Shown here in pieces: positions 26,495 through 35,526 of a stretch of DNA of 64,000 nucleotides. The stretch comes from Deltaproteobacteria bacterium. GTDB taxonomy: Bacteria > Desulfobacterota > Desulfomonilia > UBA1062. The notes beneath the pieces were generated by a model, which saw only the letters and a program-made list of their open reading frames with translations, made no database searches and was not told where the DNA came from. The position numbers and the translations under genes are program-made. The stretch is taken from NCBI GenBank assembly GCA_029547185.1, contig JAKPPU010000087.1:1-64000 (forward strand), written 5' to 3'. The stretch's first letter is position 1; each line of letters begins with the position of its first letter.

Positions 26495-28090
26495 CTAATC
26501 GACCGTTATCTCTTTGTCATCGATGATATAGGCGAAGGCCAGGAATCCGTCCCCGGCATCAAGACCTTTCCAGAAGCCGAAGCATCTGACACTATCCCTC
26601 TCTTCTATATCACCGAATGTTGCGAGACATTCGCCGTTGATGTCTATCCCTGTCGCATCGTATCTGATGCTCACTTTGATGGAGCACTGAAGCGTTTCGT
26701 CGTATACAGAGATTACTCTGGGAAGACCGGGGATGTCCTCTACCTTTCCTGCGACACAATCGGGCATAATCCTCAACTCGAGTGGTTTACCGCAACGTTT
26801 GATGACTCTCACCCTGTATGGATGTTGACCCAGGAGAGGAATCAAATTTTCAGGGAAACATCCATCTCCCTCAATGAAAATACGGGTATCCCATGTTATC
26901 GGTATCTGCGCTGTCTGGCCATCATCCAGTATGATGGTTAGGGTGTAATTGCCCGCGACCCCTTCCACCATTTTCGTAGTTCCTTCAATGGGAAGAACGA
27001 GTACGATGGCGGCGTTGAGTTTATCAGCAACATCCTTGCCCAATACGAGGACATGCATGCCCTCCTCCAGCACCGGAACAGGGGTGTTGCATCCGGAGAC
27101 AATGGGTGTCAGGCTGTCGAGGACGACTCCAGCGGTTTCAGTAATCGATTCTTCTGTTACATACTCCAGGTTGAATCCCATACCGCTTACCGGGCCCCTG
27201 ACAATACCGCACTGGCGTACGACATCTCCTATGATAATGAGATCCGCCTTTATGCATCCGTCATCCACTTTGCCCCTTACCGTGACATACTGCCCATTCT
27301 GAATCTCCAGGGCAGACCCGAAGGTGCCGTTTGTATTGAAGATCAGAGTTTCTTCGGTGATGAGCACATCGACGCTTCCCAGACAGCCATCGTTCCCCAA
27401 GCAATGCTCGTCATTCCTGAGCAGGATGAACGACTCGGGGTATGCATCGTCATCTGTGTTATTAAGCGCGCTCACCGCGCCTTTCATAAAGATAGGGCAC
27501 TCGGGAGGATTCTCCTTTGAAAGGATTTCCACAAAGACTATGGGTCGGAAATTTTCCCCATTTGAAATATTGAGCATCTTGTTCGCATCGATATCGAGCC
27601 TGATGTACAGGGTAGTATCTGCCTTTACCTCGAAAGGACCTCGCGGATTGAGATCTATTTTACCACTCGGGACCTTAATTTCCTCACTCTCGCTGCTTAA
27701 TTTATCAATAACTTCTACCTTCTGAACCCTGAGCCGTATCTTCTCGTATTTTCCCACAGGGACGTTATCACCCAGCTTGAGGAGAAAGTCCTCGTCCCGG
27801 TATGCAAGGAGATCGAACCTGTACCCCTCGCTTGAGCTGAAGATGACGACGCCGTGATCGTTCCCCTCCGGCAGGAGCGATACCTCGGTGATGGTGACCC
27901 AGATGTTCTCGTAGTCGTCCGAGGGCCCGTCCGTGAGGAGGATCCCCACCTTGCCATACCCTGCGGCTTCGCTGTTTGCCGTCTCGGAGGAGCTTCCCCC
28001 GCCCCCGCCGCATCCGAACGATATCAGAACAGCACATACGCAGAGTGCGACCATGCCCCGTATGGCATCATATCTCCTCATCTTCTTCAT
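26495..28090 (-). CDS. DUF4382/DUF5666-type lipoprotein
   Basis: The 531-residue protein has a lipoprotein signal ending in ISFGC followed by a Gly/Ser run, so it is lipid-anchored at a membrane surface. The first mature part (VGILLTDGPSDDYENIWVTITEVSL) is typical of the DUF4382 domain. Further on come repeated beta-strand units of about 60-80 residues that resemble DUF5666 modules. GGAGAGGGG precedes the ATG at 28090; an in-frame start 126 bases upstream lacks such a site. It is convergent with nrdJ, 23 bases apart. Function unknown, possibly surface binding. Confidence 0.8.
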   Translation of the reverse strand: MKKMRRYDAIRGMVALCVCAVLISFGCGGGGGSSSETANSEAAGYGKVGILLTDGPSDDYENIWVTITEVSLLPEGNDHGVVIFSSSEGYRFDLLAYRDEDFLLKLGDNVPVGKYEKIRLRVQKVEVIDKLSSESEEIKVPSGKIDLNPRGPFEVKADTTLYIRLDIDANKMLNISNGENFRPIVFVEILSKENPPECPIFMKGAVSALNNTDDDAYPESFILLRNDEHCLGNDGCLGSVDVLITEETLIFNTNGTFGSALEIQNGQYVTVRGKVDDGCIKADLIIIGDVVRQCGIVRGPVSGMGFNLEYVTEESITETAGVVLDSLTPIVSGCNTPVPVLEEGMHVLVLGKDVADKLNAAIVLVLPIEGTTKMVEGVAGNYTLTIILDDGQTAQIPITWDTRIFIEGDGCFPENLIPLLGQHPYRVRVIKRCGKPLELRIMPDCVAGKVEDIPGLPRVISVYDETLQCSIKVSIRYDATGIDINGECLATFGDIEERDSVRCFGFWKGLDAGDGFLAFAYIIDDKEITVD

Positions 28091-28233
28091 ACCCCTCTCC
28101 TGCCATAAAGTTCCTGCATCATCATCCCGCAGGAAAAACCCTATCCTATGCCTGAAGATACTTGTTGTCCAATGCATTATAGAATAATCGCATCCAGTAA
28201 TTTTGCAAGCATTCAAGGATGTTGCAAAATAGC

Positions 28234-30099
28234 CTAGATCTTTACATGAAAAGCGGCGAGGTGATCGTCCATGCCGCTCGTCCGGATATCCGGCATGTCG
28301 TTGAAGTCGGCAGGGAAGCTCCTCCCGAGCGCCTTTTCAAGAGACCGCAGCACCCGCCCTTCTTCCCGAGCACCTGCCTCCCTGGGGAGAAAAACATTCA
28401 AAATGTGCACCTCGCCTTCGAGAGGAACGAGCGTCAGGGCATGGCCGGCCTCACCGAGATCGGTCCTCAGGAAGAGCTGGATCGAGCGGGAGGCATGTCC
28501 CGTGGCCATGAATTCCCTGTCGTTCAGATGGGGCGCTCGCGGTGCAATCGCCTTCAGGAACAGGATGTCTTCTTCATGCCGGAAATATTCATCGGGCACG
28601 ATCCAGGTGAGGAGGGTGAAGGGATTTGCCTCGAGGATGGGACGCAGGACCCTCCGTATCCGCTCTTTTCTGTCCCGCCACGACGGGTCGGCGATCTCGA
28701 CGGCGAGGGCCTGACCGATCGATCCGGCGGGGACGGCATCATTTGGCGCGTTCCCGGCGAGGATGAGGCGGCTGATGATTCTCGCCCCGTCGTTGCTTGA
28801 AGGCGCATTCCCCGTCCGGGGAAGCTCGATCGGGAAATACGATTCGCCCGTGAGGCGCTCGGCATGGGCAAAGGCCTCCCGCATTTCTTCAGGCCCCATC
28901 CAGGGCGTCTTCGTTACATAGTACGGGGGCAGGTCCTGATACGAGATGCCCATTCCGGACGCCTGCGCCTTGAGGAGCGTACCGGGGAGCACGCTCACGG
29001 GAAAGAGGTTTAAAGAATCGCAGAGATTGTTTTGGAGCACGAAATCGATGGAGCGCTTCACGTCGTCGATGGCATCTCCGGGGAGGCCAACCATGATGTC
29101 TGTCGCAACGTGCACGCCCCGTGCCCTCAACAGGGAGACGCCCCTGGTGAACAGAGCCTCGTCGAAGCGCCTGCCGCTTAAATTCAGGGCCTTCCCGTTC
29201 GTGCTCTGGAGCCCGATCTCCGCATGCGTCAAGCCTGCGCGCACGAGGGCGTCCGCAGTATCCTGTGATACGTCTTCTGCATTGAGCTCGCAGCTTATCC
29301 TCATGGGCCTGGTCTTTTGCGCATGCTCGAGCAGAGAGAGGAGCGATTTCAGCTCAGGCCTGCGGGCAAAGCACGGATCGATGAAGCTGATCTCTTCGAC
29401 ACCCTCATGAAGGGCACGGTCGACCTCGGCAGAGACCCTCCCGAGGTCGAACGTGCGGAGCTTCCTGAACTGCTTGTGGTAGGAGCAGTAGGAGCATCGG
29501 TGCACGCAGCCCCTCACCGTCTCGAGGAAGATCGTTTTCATATACGACGGACCCACTGCTCCGGCAAGGTAGGGAGAAGGGATCGAGTCGAGATCGCGTG
29601 CGGGCCCGCGCTTAAAGGTTTCCGCAAGCCGCTCCCCCTGTGGCACGATGAGGCCGGGGATTGCAGACAGGTCGCTCGAGCCTCGTGCCCATGCAGCGAT
29701 CAGATCACGGAAGGTCTCCTCTCCCTCGCCGTGGATGGCCGCATCGAACCCGCCCCGGGAAAGGAGGCTGCTGTCCCCGGTGATCTCGGGGCCGCCGAGG
29801 ACGGTCCGGACCCTTCCAAGCCGTTCACCGATCTTCCGGCAGAGGTGCAGGCTCCTCTCGATGTTCCAGAGATAGCAGGAGAAGCCCACCACATCAGGCT
29901 TCAGATTCCCGATCCAGTCGAGGATCGCGGCGTCGCCCCCGAGGGAAACGATGTGCGGGGGGCAGATCTCCATTTCGATGCCGCCGGGAAGGTTCTGCCC
30001 GGCATATGCCTTGAGGTAGCCCGCAGCCAGGGGGATGTTCTCCAGGGAGTATCCGTAGTCGTGAGACTGCACGGGAAGCTGCAGGAGCGCCGCCTTCAT
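28234..30099 (-). CDS. B12-binding domain radical SAM protein
   Basis: The 621-residue protein has an N-terminal cobalamin-binding Rossmann domain (VVGFSCYLWNI, VLGGPE) and a radical SAM domain with Cys198-x3-Cys202-x2-Cys205 in RGCVHRCSYCSY. A C-terminal extension of about 200 residues (after 400) includes a DUF4080-like region. Enzymes of this class methylate or rearrange unactivated carbons in many pathways; no specific substrate is evident. The ATG at 30097-30099 is chosen since GAGGGG is 9 bases upstream. It follows the SIR2-like gene on the same strand, with a 112-base gap. Confidence 0.88.
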   Translation of the reverse strand: MKAALLQLPVQSHDYGYSLENIPLAAGYLKAYAGQNLPGGIEMEICPPHIVSLGGDAAILDWIGNLKPDVVGFSCYLWNIERSLHLCRKIGERLGRVRTVLGGPEITGDSSLLSRGGFDAAIHGEGEETFRDLIAAWARGSSDLSAIPGLIVPQGERLAETFKRGPARDLDSIPSPYLAGAVGPSYMKTIFLETVRGCVHRCSYCSYHKQFRKLRTFDLGRVSAEVDRALHEGVEEISFIDPCFARRPELKSLLSLLEHAQKTRPMRISCELNAEDVSQDTADALVRAGLTHAEIGLQSTNGKALNLSGRRFDEALFTRGVSLLRARGVHVATDIMVGLPGDAIDDVKRSIDFVLQNNLCDSLNLFPVSVLPGTLLKAQASGMGISYQDLPPYYVTKTPWMGPEEMREAFAHAERLTGESYFPIELPRTGNAPSSNDGARIISRLILAGNAPNDAVPAGSIGQALAVEIADPSWRDRKERIRRVLRPILEANPFTLLTWIVPDEYFRHEEDILFLKAIAPRAPHLNDREFMATGHASRSIQLFLRTDLGEAGHALTLVPLEGEVHILNVFLPREAGAREEGRVLRSLEKALGRSFPADFNDMPDIRTSGMDDHLAAFHVKI

Positions 30100-30211
30100 G
30101 CAGAGCATCCCCTCGCGGTGCCTTCCTGGCCGGATTCGAGCCTGTGGGCCATGATCCCTCTTTCCTCAAGGAATATCTTTCCGGTCTGTATGCCATGGAT
30201 GCGGCGAGGTT

Positions 30212-31267
30212 TCAATGCCCGGGCCCCAGACCGTATCTGCAGAAGTCCCTGAACGTCCGGTTGAGGTAGTATACGCAGTCCTTGTCCCTGAAGAACCGCC
30301 TGTAGCGGAGCTCTTCGATATGCCGGTATTCGTTCTTCTTGCCCTCGTACTCGTTGACCACATAGATCTCGGGCCTGGGGTCGAAGTTCATCTCGACGCG
30401 CTTGAACATGTACCTGACGAGCAGGTCTGCATCCGGGAACGAGTATCCGCAGAAAATGATCCTTTTGACATGCCTGAGTGCGGACTCGGCCCTGCGCATG
30501 ATCTGGAGCAGGAAATAGTTTTCCATGCCCTGCAGATAGGTGGGAGGGGTGATGATGGGCACGGTGGACATTCCGCAGTCGAGGCAGGTGACCGGCTCCT
30601 CGACGAGCCGTGCGACCTCGCGCTCGCGGGGAGTGAGCGTCAGGGAGATGCACGTGGGGCAGTAGAGCCAGTTCAGGGACCCGTGGAGCTTGTAGAGCTC
30701 GATCGCCCTTTCCTTTCTCGGCCGCATCCAGTTGTGCCCGCGCCCGTAGTTCGTGAACTCCACCCGGTAGTCGAGGTCGTACTCGGGATGGAGCTCGGTG
30801 AGGGCATTGTCGATGAGGATGTCGTAGTTGAGCGAGAGGAAGGCGGTCGATCGTATCCTTCCCTCGTCCGTGAGTCGCTTGACGAGGGCCCTGTGGTATC
30901 CCTTGGGCTCCATGAGGGTACGGTTGAGGACCAGGGCGATGAGGAAGATGAGGTCTTCGCGGATGGTCTGCACGTCCGGCGACCGGATCATGGCTGAGTA
31001 TCCCTTGAAGCTCTCTCCCCGGTCGATGGCGATCTCGAGGATGCCCAGGACCTCCTCGAACGACGGGAAGATGATCCCATCGACAGGCCCCTTGATGTCG
31101 ACGCCGAAGAACTGTTTGAAGAAGCGGTGCAGCCTTTCGATGCTGGCGGGATTGCGGGGATAGCCGCTGTCGGTCCTGAAGAACTCCGCAAACAGGTCTT
31201 TCTGCACGGGCGCGCCCTCGGATGCCGAAGCGCCTGCGCCGAGAACGATCATGTCTTCGATTGCCAC
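30212..31267 (-). CDS. SIR2-like domain protein
   Basis: The 351-residue protein carries the sirtuin-like NAD-binding signature: GAGAS at 10-14, Asn147-Tyr-Asp149 in SLNYD, the catalytic-type His195 in KLHGSLNW, and GYSFPDAD near 274. Two Cys pairs, Cys203/Cys206 and Cys228/Cys231, could hold zinc. SIR2-like proteins of this branch are often NADases of anti-phage systems, but no partner (HerA, Argonaute, TIR or DSR-type gene) is adjacent, and it sits in a core-like region. A deacylase or a housekeeping NAD-binding role is also possible. GTG start at 31265-31267. Confidence 0.82.
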   Translation of the reverse strand: MAIEDMIVLGAGASASEGAPVQKDLFAEFFRTDSGYPRNPASIERLHRFFKQFFGVDIKGPVDGIIFPSFEEVLGILEIAIDRGESFKGYSAMIRSPDVQTIREDLIFLIALVLNRTLMEPKGYHRALVKRLTDEGRIRSTAFLSLNYDILIDNALTELHPEYDLDYRVEFTNYGRGHNWMRPRKERAIELYKLHGSLNWLYCPTCISLTLTPREREVARLVEEPVTCLDCGMSTVPIITPPTYLQGMENYFLLQIMRRAESALRHVKRIIFCGYSFPDADLLVRYMFKRVEMNFDPRPEIYVVNEYEGKKNEYRHIEELRYRRFFRDKDCVYYLNRTFRDFCRYGLGPGH

Positions 31268-31333
31268 AGCCGGTCCCCTTCAAACATCACCATAGTGTCT
31301 ATAATCAGAGGCTCATGGGGAGTATGCAAGCAG

Positions 31334-31525
31334 GGCACCGCGAGTCGCATTGACGAGAAGGAGGGCGACATCACGGTCGATGACGAGAACAACCATTACC
31401 CCGTCACTGTCCATTTGAAGACGCAGGACCGTCACAAGGTGAAGGTCGGAGACAGGGTGAGGATCAAGCTTGAGCGGGGCTCACTCATCGCCAATACGGT
31501 TATCGTGGAGAACAAGGCAAAATAA
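31334..31525 (+). pseudogene. Truncated inverted copy of the neighbouring small exported protein
   Basis: The reading GTASRIDEKEGDITVDDE, continuing to VHLKTQDRHKVKVGDRVRIK, closely matches the C-terminal domain of the intact gene at 31537-31863 (GTVTSIDEKKGDINVMDE, VHLKAEDRSKVKVGDRVKIL). The copy lacks the signal peptide and an N-terminal start, and it faces the intact gene tail to tail, 12 bases apart. It is read here as a truncated inverted duplicate. A GTG further upstream in frame could in principle make a short leaderless product. Confidence 0.7.
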
Positions 31526-31536
31526 ATTTCGAGTCC

Positions 31537-31863
31537 TTATTGATCAAGCGGTTTCTGCGGGAGGATCGTCCTGGCCACGTTCGTATTCGGCTGGGTCAGG
31601 ATCTTTACCCTGTCCCCGACTTTAACCTTGGAACGGTCTTCCGCCTTCAGGTGGACGGTGATCTCGTAATGCTTGGCCTCGTCCATGACGTTGATGTCGC
31701 CCTTCTTCTCGTCAATGGACGTGACCGTTCCCAGGACCGTGCGTCCCATGCTCGGCCTGAATTTGTCTTCGTCGGAGCCTGTGGAAATGCCCCCGGAAAA
31801 ATCCGCCGATGCCTGGAACACGAATGCAAACAGCATGATGACGCTCATCAGTACCTTCTTCAT
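31537..31863 (-). CDS. Small exported protein with a beta-barrel-like domain
   Basis: The 108-residue protein has a signal peptide ending near FQASA and a short mature domain with a strand-rich pattern (VLGTVTSIDEKKGDINV, KVKVGDRVKIL) like an OB-fold or DUF5666-type module. The ATG at 31863 is chosen for GGGAGG 9 bases upstream. Beside it is a truncated inverted copy. The function is unknown; the similar exported protein in the copper locus (43773-44111) shares the general layout of a strand-rich VKTGD-type ending. Confidence 0.7.
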   Translation of the reverse strand: MKKVLMSVIMLFAFVFQASADFSGGISTGSDEDKFRPSMGRTVLGTVTSIDEKKGDINVMDEAKHYEITVHLKAEDRSKVKVGDRVKILTQPNTNVARTILPQKPLDQ

Positions 31864-32054
31864 GACCTGGGTCCTCCCTGTCGAACCGGATCTCTGTGTC
31901 CTGCAATGCAAGATATGTAGGGAAAAGGCAAATAAAAAGCAACCCATAACCGCGCTTACCGTGCGGTTTCATACATCCTTTTTCTTTCACTGGCATCTAA
32001 TCGGATAGAAGCATATAAGCATACTGGTCTGAACAAGAACACACGGGAGGATGG

Positions 32055-34355
32055 ATGAAGGGAACAAAAGGGCAGAGCGACCACCTGAACCTGCTCTGCG
32101 ACATCGGCGATCTGACCGACCTGCTCGTCAGCAGCTTAAGCGTGGACAACTTCCTCCAGCGCGCCGTCGAGATGGTGGCCCGCTACCTCAACGCGGACGT
32201 CTGCTCCATCTACCTCTATGACGAGCCCTCGGGCGAGCTCTATCTCGCTGCGACGACCGGTCTCAATCCGGAGGCCGTGGGAAAGGTTCGCATGAAGATC
32301 GGTGAAGGGATCGTGGGCCACTGCTTCCAGAACCTCAGGCCGGTATGCGAGGGCAAGGCCGTCCTCAATCCTCACTTCAAGCGCTTCGAAGAGGCGGGCG
32401 AGGATCGCTTCAAATCGTTCATGGTCGTGCCGATCCACCGGGGAGCCGTCAGGATCGGCGCCATCGTGGTAGAGCACGAGAGGCCGGATGTGTTCGAGGA
32501 GGCCGAGATCATGGCGCTGCGTGCCGCTTCGTCACAGCTCGCCTCATCCATCGAGAACGCGCGGCTTCTCATGGAGGTGAAGCGCGAGGAAGGAGCGGCT
32601 CCGGCCGAACACCCGCCCGCGATCAAAAGCCCCCTCAAAGCGGAGATTGCCAGCGAAGGGATCGCCTATGGCCCGGTGACCGTGTTCAGGAGGAGCAGCC
32701 CTGCCTCGCTCATCGAATCCTCGCCCGAGGATGCCTCTCTCACCCTGGAAGATTTCCGCAGGGCCGTTGACGTCACGGCAGAGCAGCTTCAGTCCCTCCA
32801 GTCGCAGTTTGCCAAACGCCTGCCCGAGAGTGCATCCCTCATCTTCACCACCCATTTCATGATGCTCAAGGACGAGAGCTTCGTCGGCAGGATGGCCGCG
32901 CTCATCGAGCAGGGCACGAACCCCCTGCACGCGGTTTCCCAGGTATCGGGGCATTACACTGCCCTGTTCCTCGCCAACCCCCATGAATACGTCCGTGAGA
33001 AGGCAAACGACGTCGAGGACCTGACGCTGCGCATCCTGCGCAACCTCAAAAGGCCGGGGTCTGCCGGTGCGGGATTCGGCAGCAAGCGCATCGTCATCGC
33101 GAGCCAGCTCTATCCCTCCGACATCCTGAAGCTCGTCGCCAATGACACTCAGGGGGTCATCCTGGTCGGCGGGGGCGCCACAGCCCACATCTCCATCCTC
33201 TCGCGCTCGCTCCATATCCCGCTGCTCATGGCCTCCCAGCACGAGCTCCTGAGCATCCCCGAGGACACGCCGGTGCTCATGGACGGCTACATGGGCAACA
33301 TCTATATCAGACCGTCCCAGAGGGTCATAAAGGGATTCAAAACACGTGAGAATACACGGCTGGCGGCAATCCGCAGGGACAAGCCTATCTCCCCGGTCAC
33401 ACGGACGAGCGACGGCGAGGAGGTCGGCCTCCTCGCGAACATCAACCTCTTAAGCGAGATCCCCCTTGCCAAGGAGCTCAAGGCGCAGGGAGTCGGGCTC
33501 TACCGGACCGAATTTCCCTTCCTCATCCGCTCGACCTTCCCTTCCGAGACCGAGCAGTATCTGGTATACAAGCGGCTCTTCGACGAGATGAAGAACCACA
33601 CCGTCACTGTCCGCACCCTCGACGTGGGAGGAGAAAAGGTCCTCGCGTACCTCGACACCCCTCCCGAGGCCAATCCCGAGCTGGGCATGCGGTCGATCCG
33701 CTTTTCCCTCGACCGCCGCGACGTCTTCGAAACCCAGATCAGGGCGATCCTCCGGGCTGCGCACGGATCGAGGGATGCGCGGATCATGTTCCCCATGATC
33801 TCGTCGGTGGATGAGTTCCTGGAGGCGCGGCGGATCGTGCTGGACTGCATGAAAGGGCTCAAGAAAGAGCATCTCCCCTACAACTCCGCGATCTCCATCG
33901 GCATGATGGTGGAGCTCCCCTCCATAGGAGAGATCATCGACAGCCTGTCCGAGGTATCCGACTTCTTTGCCATCGGCACGAACGATTTCATCCAGTACAT
34001 GCTCGCAGCGGACCGGACCAACCAGCGGGTTGCACGGTACTACGCCGCTCACCACCCCGCAGTTTTGAGGGGCCTCTACCGCGTGGTCGAGGCGGCCAGG
34101 GGCAGGAACAGGGAAGTTTCCATCTGCGGAGAGATGGCGCACGAGATCTCGCACCTCCCCTTCCTCCTCGGCATCGGCATCCGCAGCTTCAGTGTGGACC
34201 CCCAGTTCCTGCCAGCCCTTCAGGAGGCGGTCTCAAAGATAAGCATCCCCGATGCAGTCGAATACGCGAAGCTCCTCCTCTCGAAATCGAGCCTCAGGGA
34301 CACTCTGGCCCTGATGGAAGACGGGGCGTGGAAGAAACGCTTCGGCAGGATATGA
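32055..34355 (+). CDS. ptsP: GAF-domain PEP-protein phosphotransferase (EI-Ntr type)
   Basis: This 766-residue protein has an N-terminal GAF domain (about 15-175) followed by the full PEP-utilising enzyme I: phospho-His378 in GGGATAHIS, the PEP-binding TIM barrel, and active-site Cys691 in SICGEMA. It would take phosphate from PEP and pass it to an NPr-type HPr, the first step of the nitrogen-related PTS that adjusts metabolism rather than sugar uptake. GGGAGG precedes the ATG. No HPr or EIIA gene is near. The GAF domain, unlike sugar PTS enzyme I, suggests allosteric control by a small ligand. Confidence 0.93.
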   Translation: MKGTKGQSDHLNLLCDIGDLTDLLVSSLSVDNFLQRAVEMVARYLNADVCSIYLYDEPSGELYLAATTGLNPEAVGKVRMKIGEGIVGHCFQNLRPVCEGKAVLNPHFKRFEEAGEDRFKSFMVVPIHRGAVRIGAIVVEHERPDVFEEAEIMALRAASSQLASSIENARLLMEVKREEGAAPAEHPPAIKSPLKAEIASEGIAYGPVTVFRRSSPASLIESSPEDASLTLEDFRRAVDVTAEQLQSLQSQFAKRLPESASLIFTTHFMMLKDESFVGRMAALIEQGTNPLHAVSQVSGHYTALFLANPHEYVREKANDVEDLTLRILRNLKRPGSAGAGFGSKRIVIASQLYPSDILKLVANDTQGVILVGGGATAHISILSRSLHIPLLMASQHELLSIPEDTPVLMDGYMGNIYIRPSQRVIKGFKTRENTRLAAIRRDKPISPVTRTSDGEEVGLLANINLLSEIPLAKELKAQGVGLYRTEFPFLIRSTFPSETEQYLVYKRLFDEMKNHTVTVRTLDVGGEKVLAYLDTPPEANPELGMRSIRFSLDRRDVFETQIRAILRAAHGSRDARIMFPMISSVDEFLEARRIVLDCMKGLKKEHLPYNSAISIGMMVELPSIGEIIDSLSEVSDFFAIGTNDFIQYMLAADRTNQRVARYYAAHHPAVLRGLYRVVEAARGRNREVSICGEMAHEISHLPFLLGIGIRSFSVDPQFLPALQEAVSKISIPDAVEYAKLLLSKSSLRDTLALMEDGAWKKRFGRI

Positions 34356-34379
34356 CCCCGTACAAGCGAGACGTATGAT

Positions 34380-34417
34380 GGAATGACTTTCCTGTCATTC
34401 CCTTAGAAGGCGGGAAT
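34380..34417. repeat. Short palindromic repeat, dRS3-like
   Basis: GGAATGAC at 34380-34387 pairs with GTCATTCC at 34394-34401, and ATTCCC at 34397-34402 is followed by CGGGAAT at 34411-34417. The combination resembles the ATTCCC-CGGGAAT palindromes dispersed in many proteobacterial genomes. It may also act as the terminator of ptsP. Confidence 0.5.
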
Positions 34418-34515
34418 CCAGAGGATCTCGTGCTCCCGAGACCACTCCACCCGGTTTATACACTAAACGCATTCCTCCCTACCGCGTCATCCACGTAAAA
34501 TGAGGATACAGGAGA

Positions 34516-35526
34516 TCACGGATCGAGGACGAAATCCGTGTGCAGCATCTGCCATGCGACAATGGCGATGAAGATGAAATAGAGGATGAGGCTCATCGCG
34601 GAGAGCCTTTTCTGGAGGGGCGGGAGAGATGCCGCAAGGCTCTTCACCCTGCCGAAGGGCGCCAGAAGACCGACGCCGAGCCCGGATACGGCTCCTCCGA
34701 AGAGCGCCCCGTAGAGCAGATAGCCGATCGAATGATAGTCCCCCTGCAGGATGCAGAAGGGACAGTGATGCGTGGGGAGCTCGTAGAAGTAAAGGCAGAG
34801 AAACGAGACGAATGCAGCGGCCGATGCCATGAAAAAGGCCGAGCTCGAGGCTGAAAAGAAGACCCCCAGCCGTCTGAAGCCGAGGAGAAAGAGCGTCCCC
34901 GAAACCAGGGTGAGGAGGCCCGACCCGTAGAAGGCACACTTGAGCGGACCGACAGGGAGGTCCGCTACGGCGGACAGCGATCCCTTCGAGGCCGTCTCCC
35001 CGCTGCTGAAAAGGCTCCCGCAGCATGACGTGATCACGTCGGCCTTCAGGTTGACGAAAAAGGCCCCTTCGAAAAAAACGTCCGCCAGCACCAGCGGTGC
35101 AAGAAGGAGGAGGAACAGGTACTTCGCCCTCGTGAGGGGATAATCGCGGCCGAGGCTGTCGGCATGGTTCATGATGAGCCACAGACCGGCCAGGATGAAG
35201 GCCGCTGCCTTTACCGTCAGCGATGGATATCCGTACCGGTTCACGTTCAGGGTCCCTGCGCCGCACATCGCTCCTGCGAAGAGCCCGTGCAGGTCATCGG
35301 CCGTGTAGATGAACAGGAAGAACGAGAGGATCTGAAAGCCGAAGGCATAGGCCACGAGCATGGAGACGAGGTAGGTCTTCTTTTCCAGCCCGATCTGCTT
35401 CTCGCTCCCGCTCTGTGGGTCCCAGCTTGCCGCGATCCGGCATGCAAAGAACGAGGCGGTAAGGATCATCAGGCAGACCAGCGCCGATCCGATCACCAGG
35501 GCGATGACGGCAGGATGGAGAATCAT
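34516..35526 (-). CDS. Cys-containing polytopic membrane protein of the copper locus
   Basis: The 336-residue protein has eight or so hydrophobic segments. Conserved-looking Cys clusters lie between them: CGAGTLNVNRYGYP near 87, SCCGSLF near 167, and HHCPFCILQGDY near 256. The last motif recalls CPxC redox or copper-binding sites in vitamin-K-epoxide-reductase-like and thiol-disulfide proteins, but no family is firmly recognised. Its ATG overlaps the ABC ATPase stop by four bases (ATGA), and it is the last gene of the copper operon. A role in moving or reducing copper or thiols across the inner membrane is inferred. Confidence 0.6.
   Translation of the reverse strand: MILHPAVIALVIGSALVCLMILTASFFACRIAASWDPQSGSEKQIGLEKKTYLVSMLVAYAFGFQILSFFLFIYTADDLHGLFAGAMCGAGTLNVNRYGYPSLTVKAAAFILAGLWLIMNHADSLGRDYPLTRAKYLFLLLLAPLVLADVFFEGAFFVNLKADVITSCCGSLFSSGETASKGSLSAVADLPVGPLKCAFYGSGLLTLVSGTLFLLGFRRLGVFFSASSSAFFMASAAAFVSFLCLYFYELPTHHCPFCILQGDYHSIGYLLYGALFGGAVSGLGVGLLAPFGRVKSLAASLPPLQKRLSAMSLILYFIFIAIVAWQMLHTDFVLDP

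Noticed and set aside
26465-26941. Plus-strand frame overlapping the end of the DUF4382 lipoprotein gene
   Set aside because: No family resemblance or ribosome site, and it is fully antisense to a well-supported gene.
30212-31267. SIR2-like gene as part of a multi-gene defence island
   Set aside because: The neighbours are a radical SAM enzyme, small exported proteins and ptsP; no helicase, Argonaute, TIR, restriction or toxin-antitoxin genes are seen within reach.
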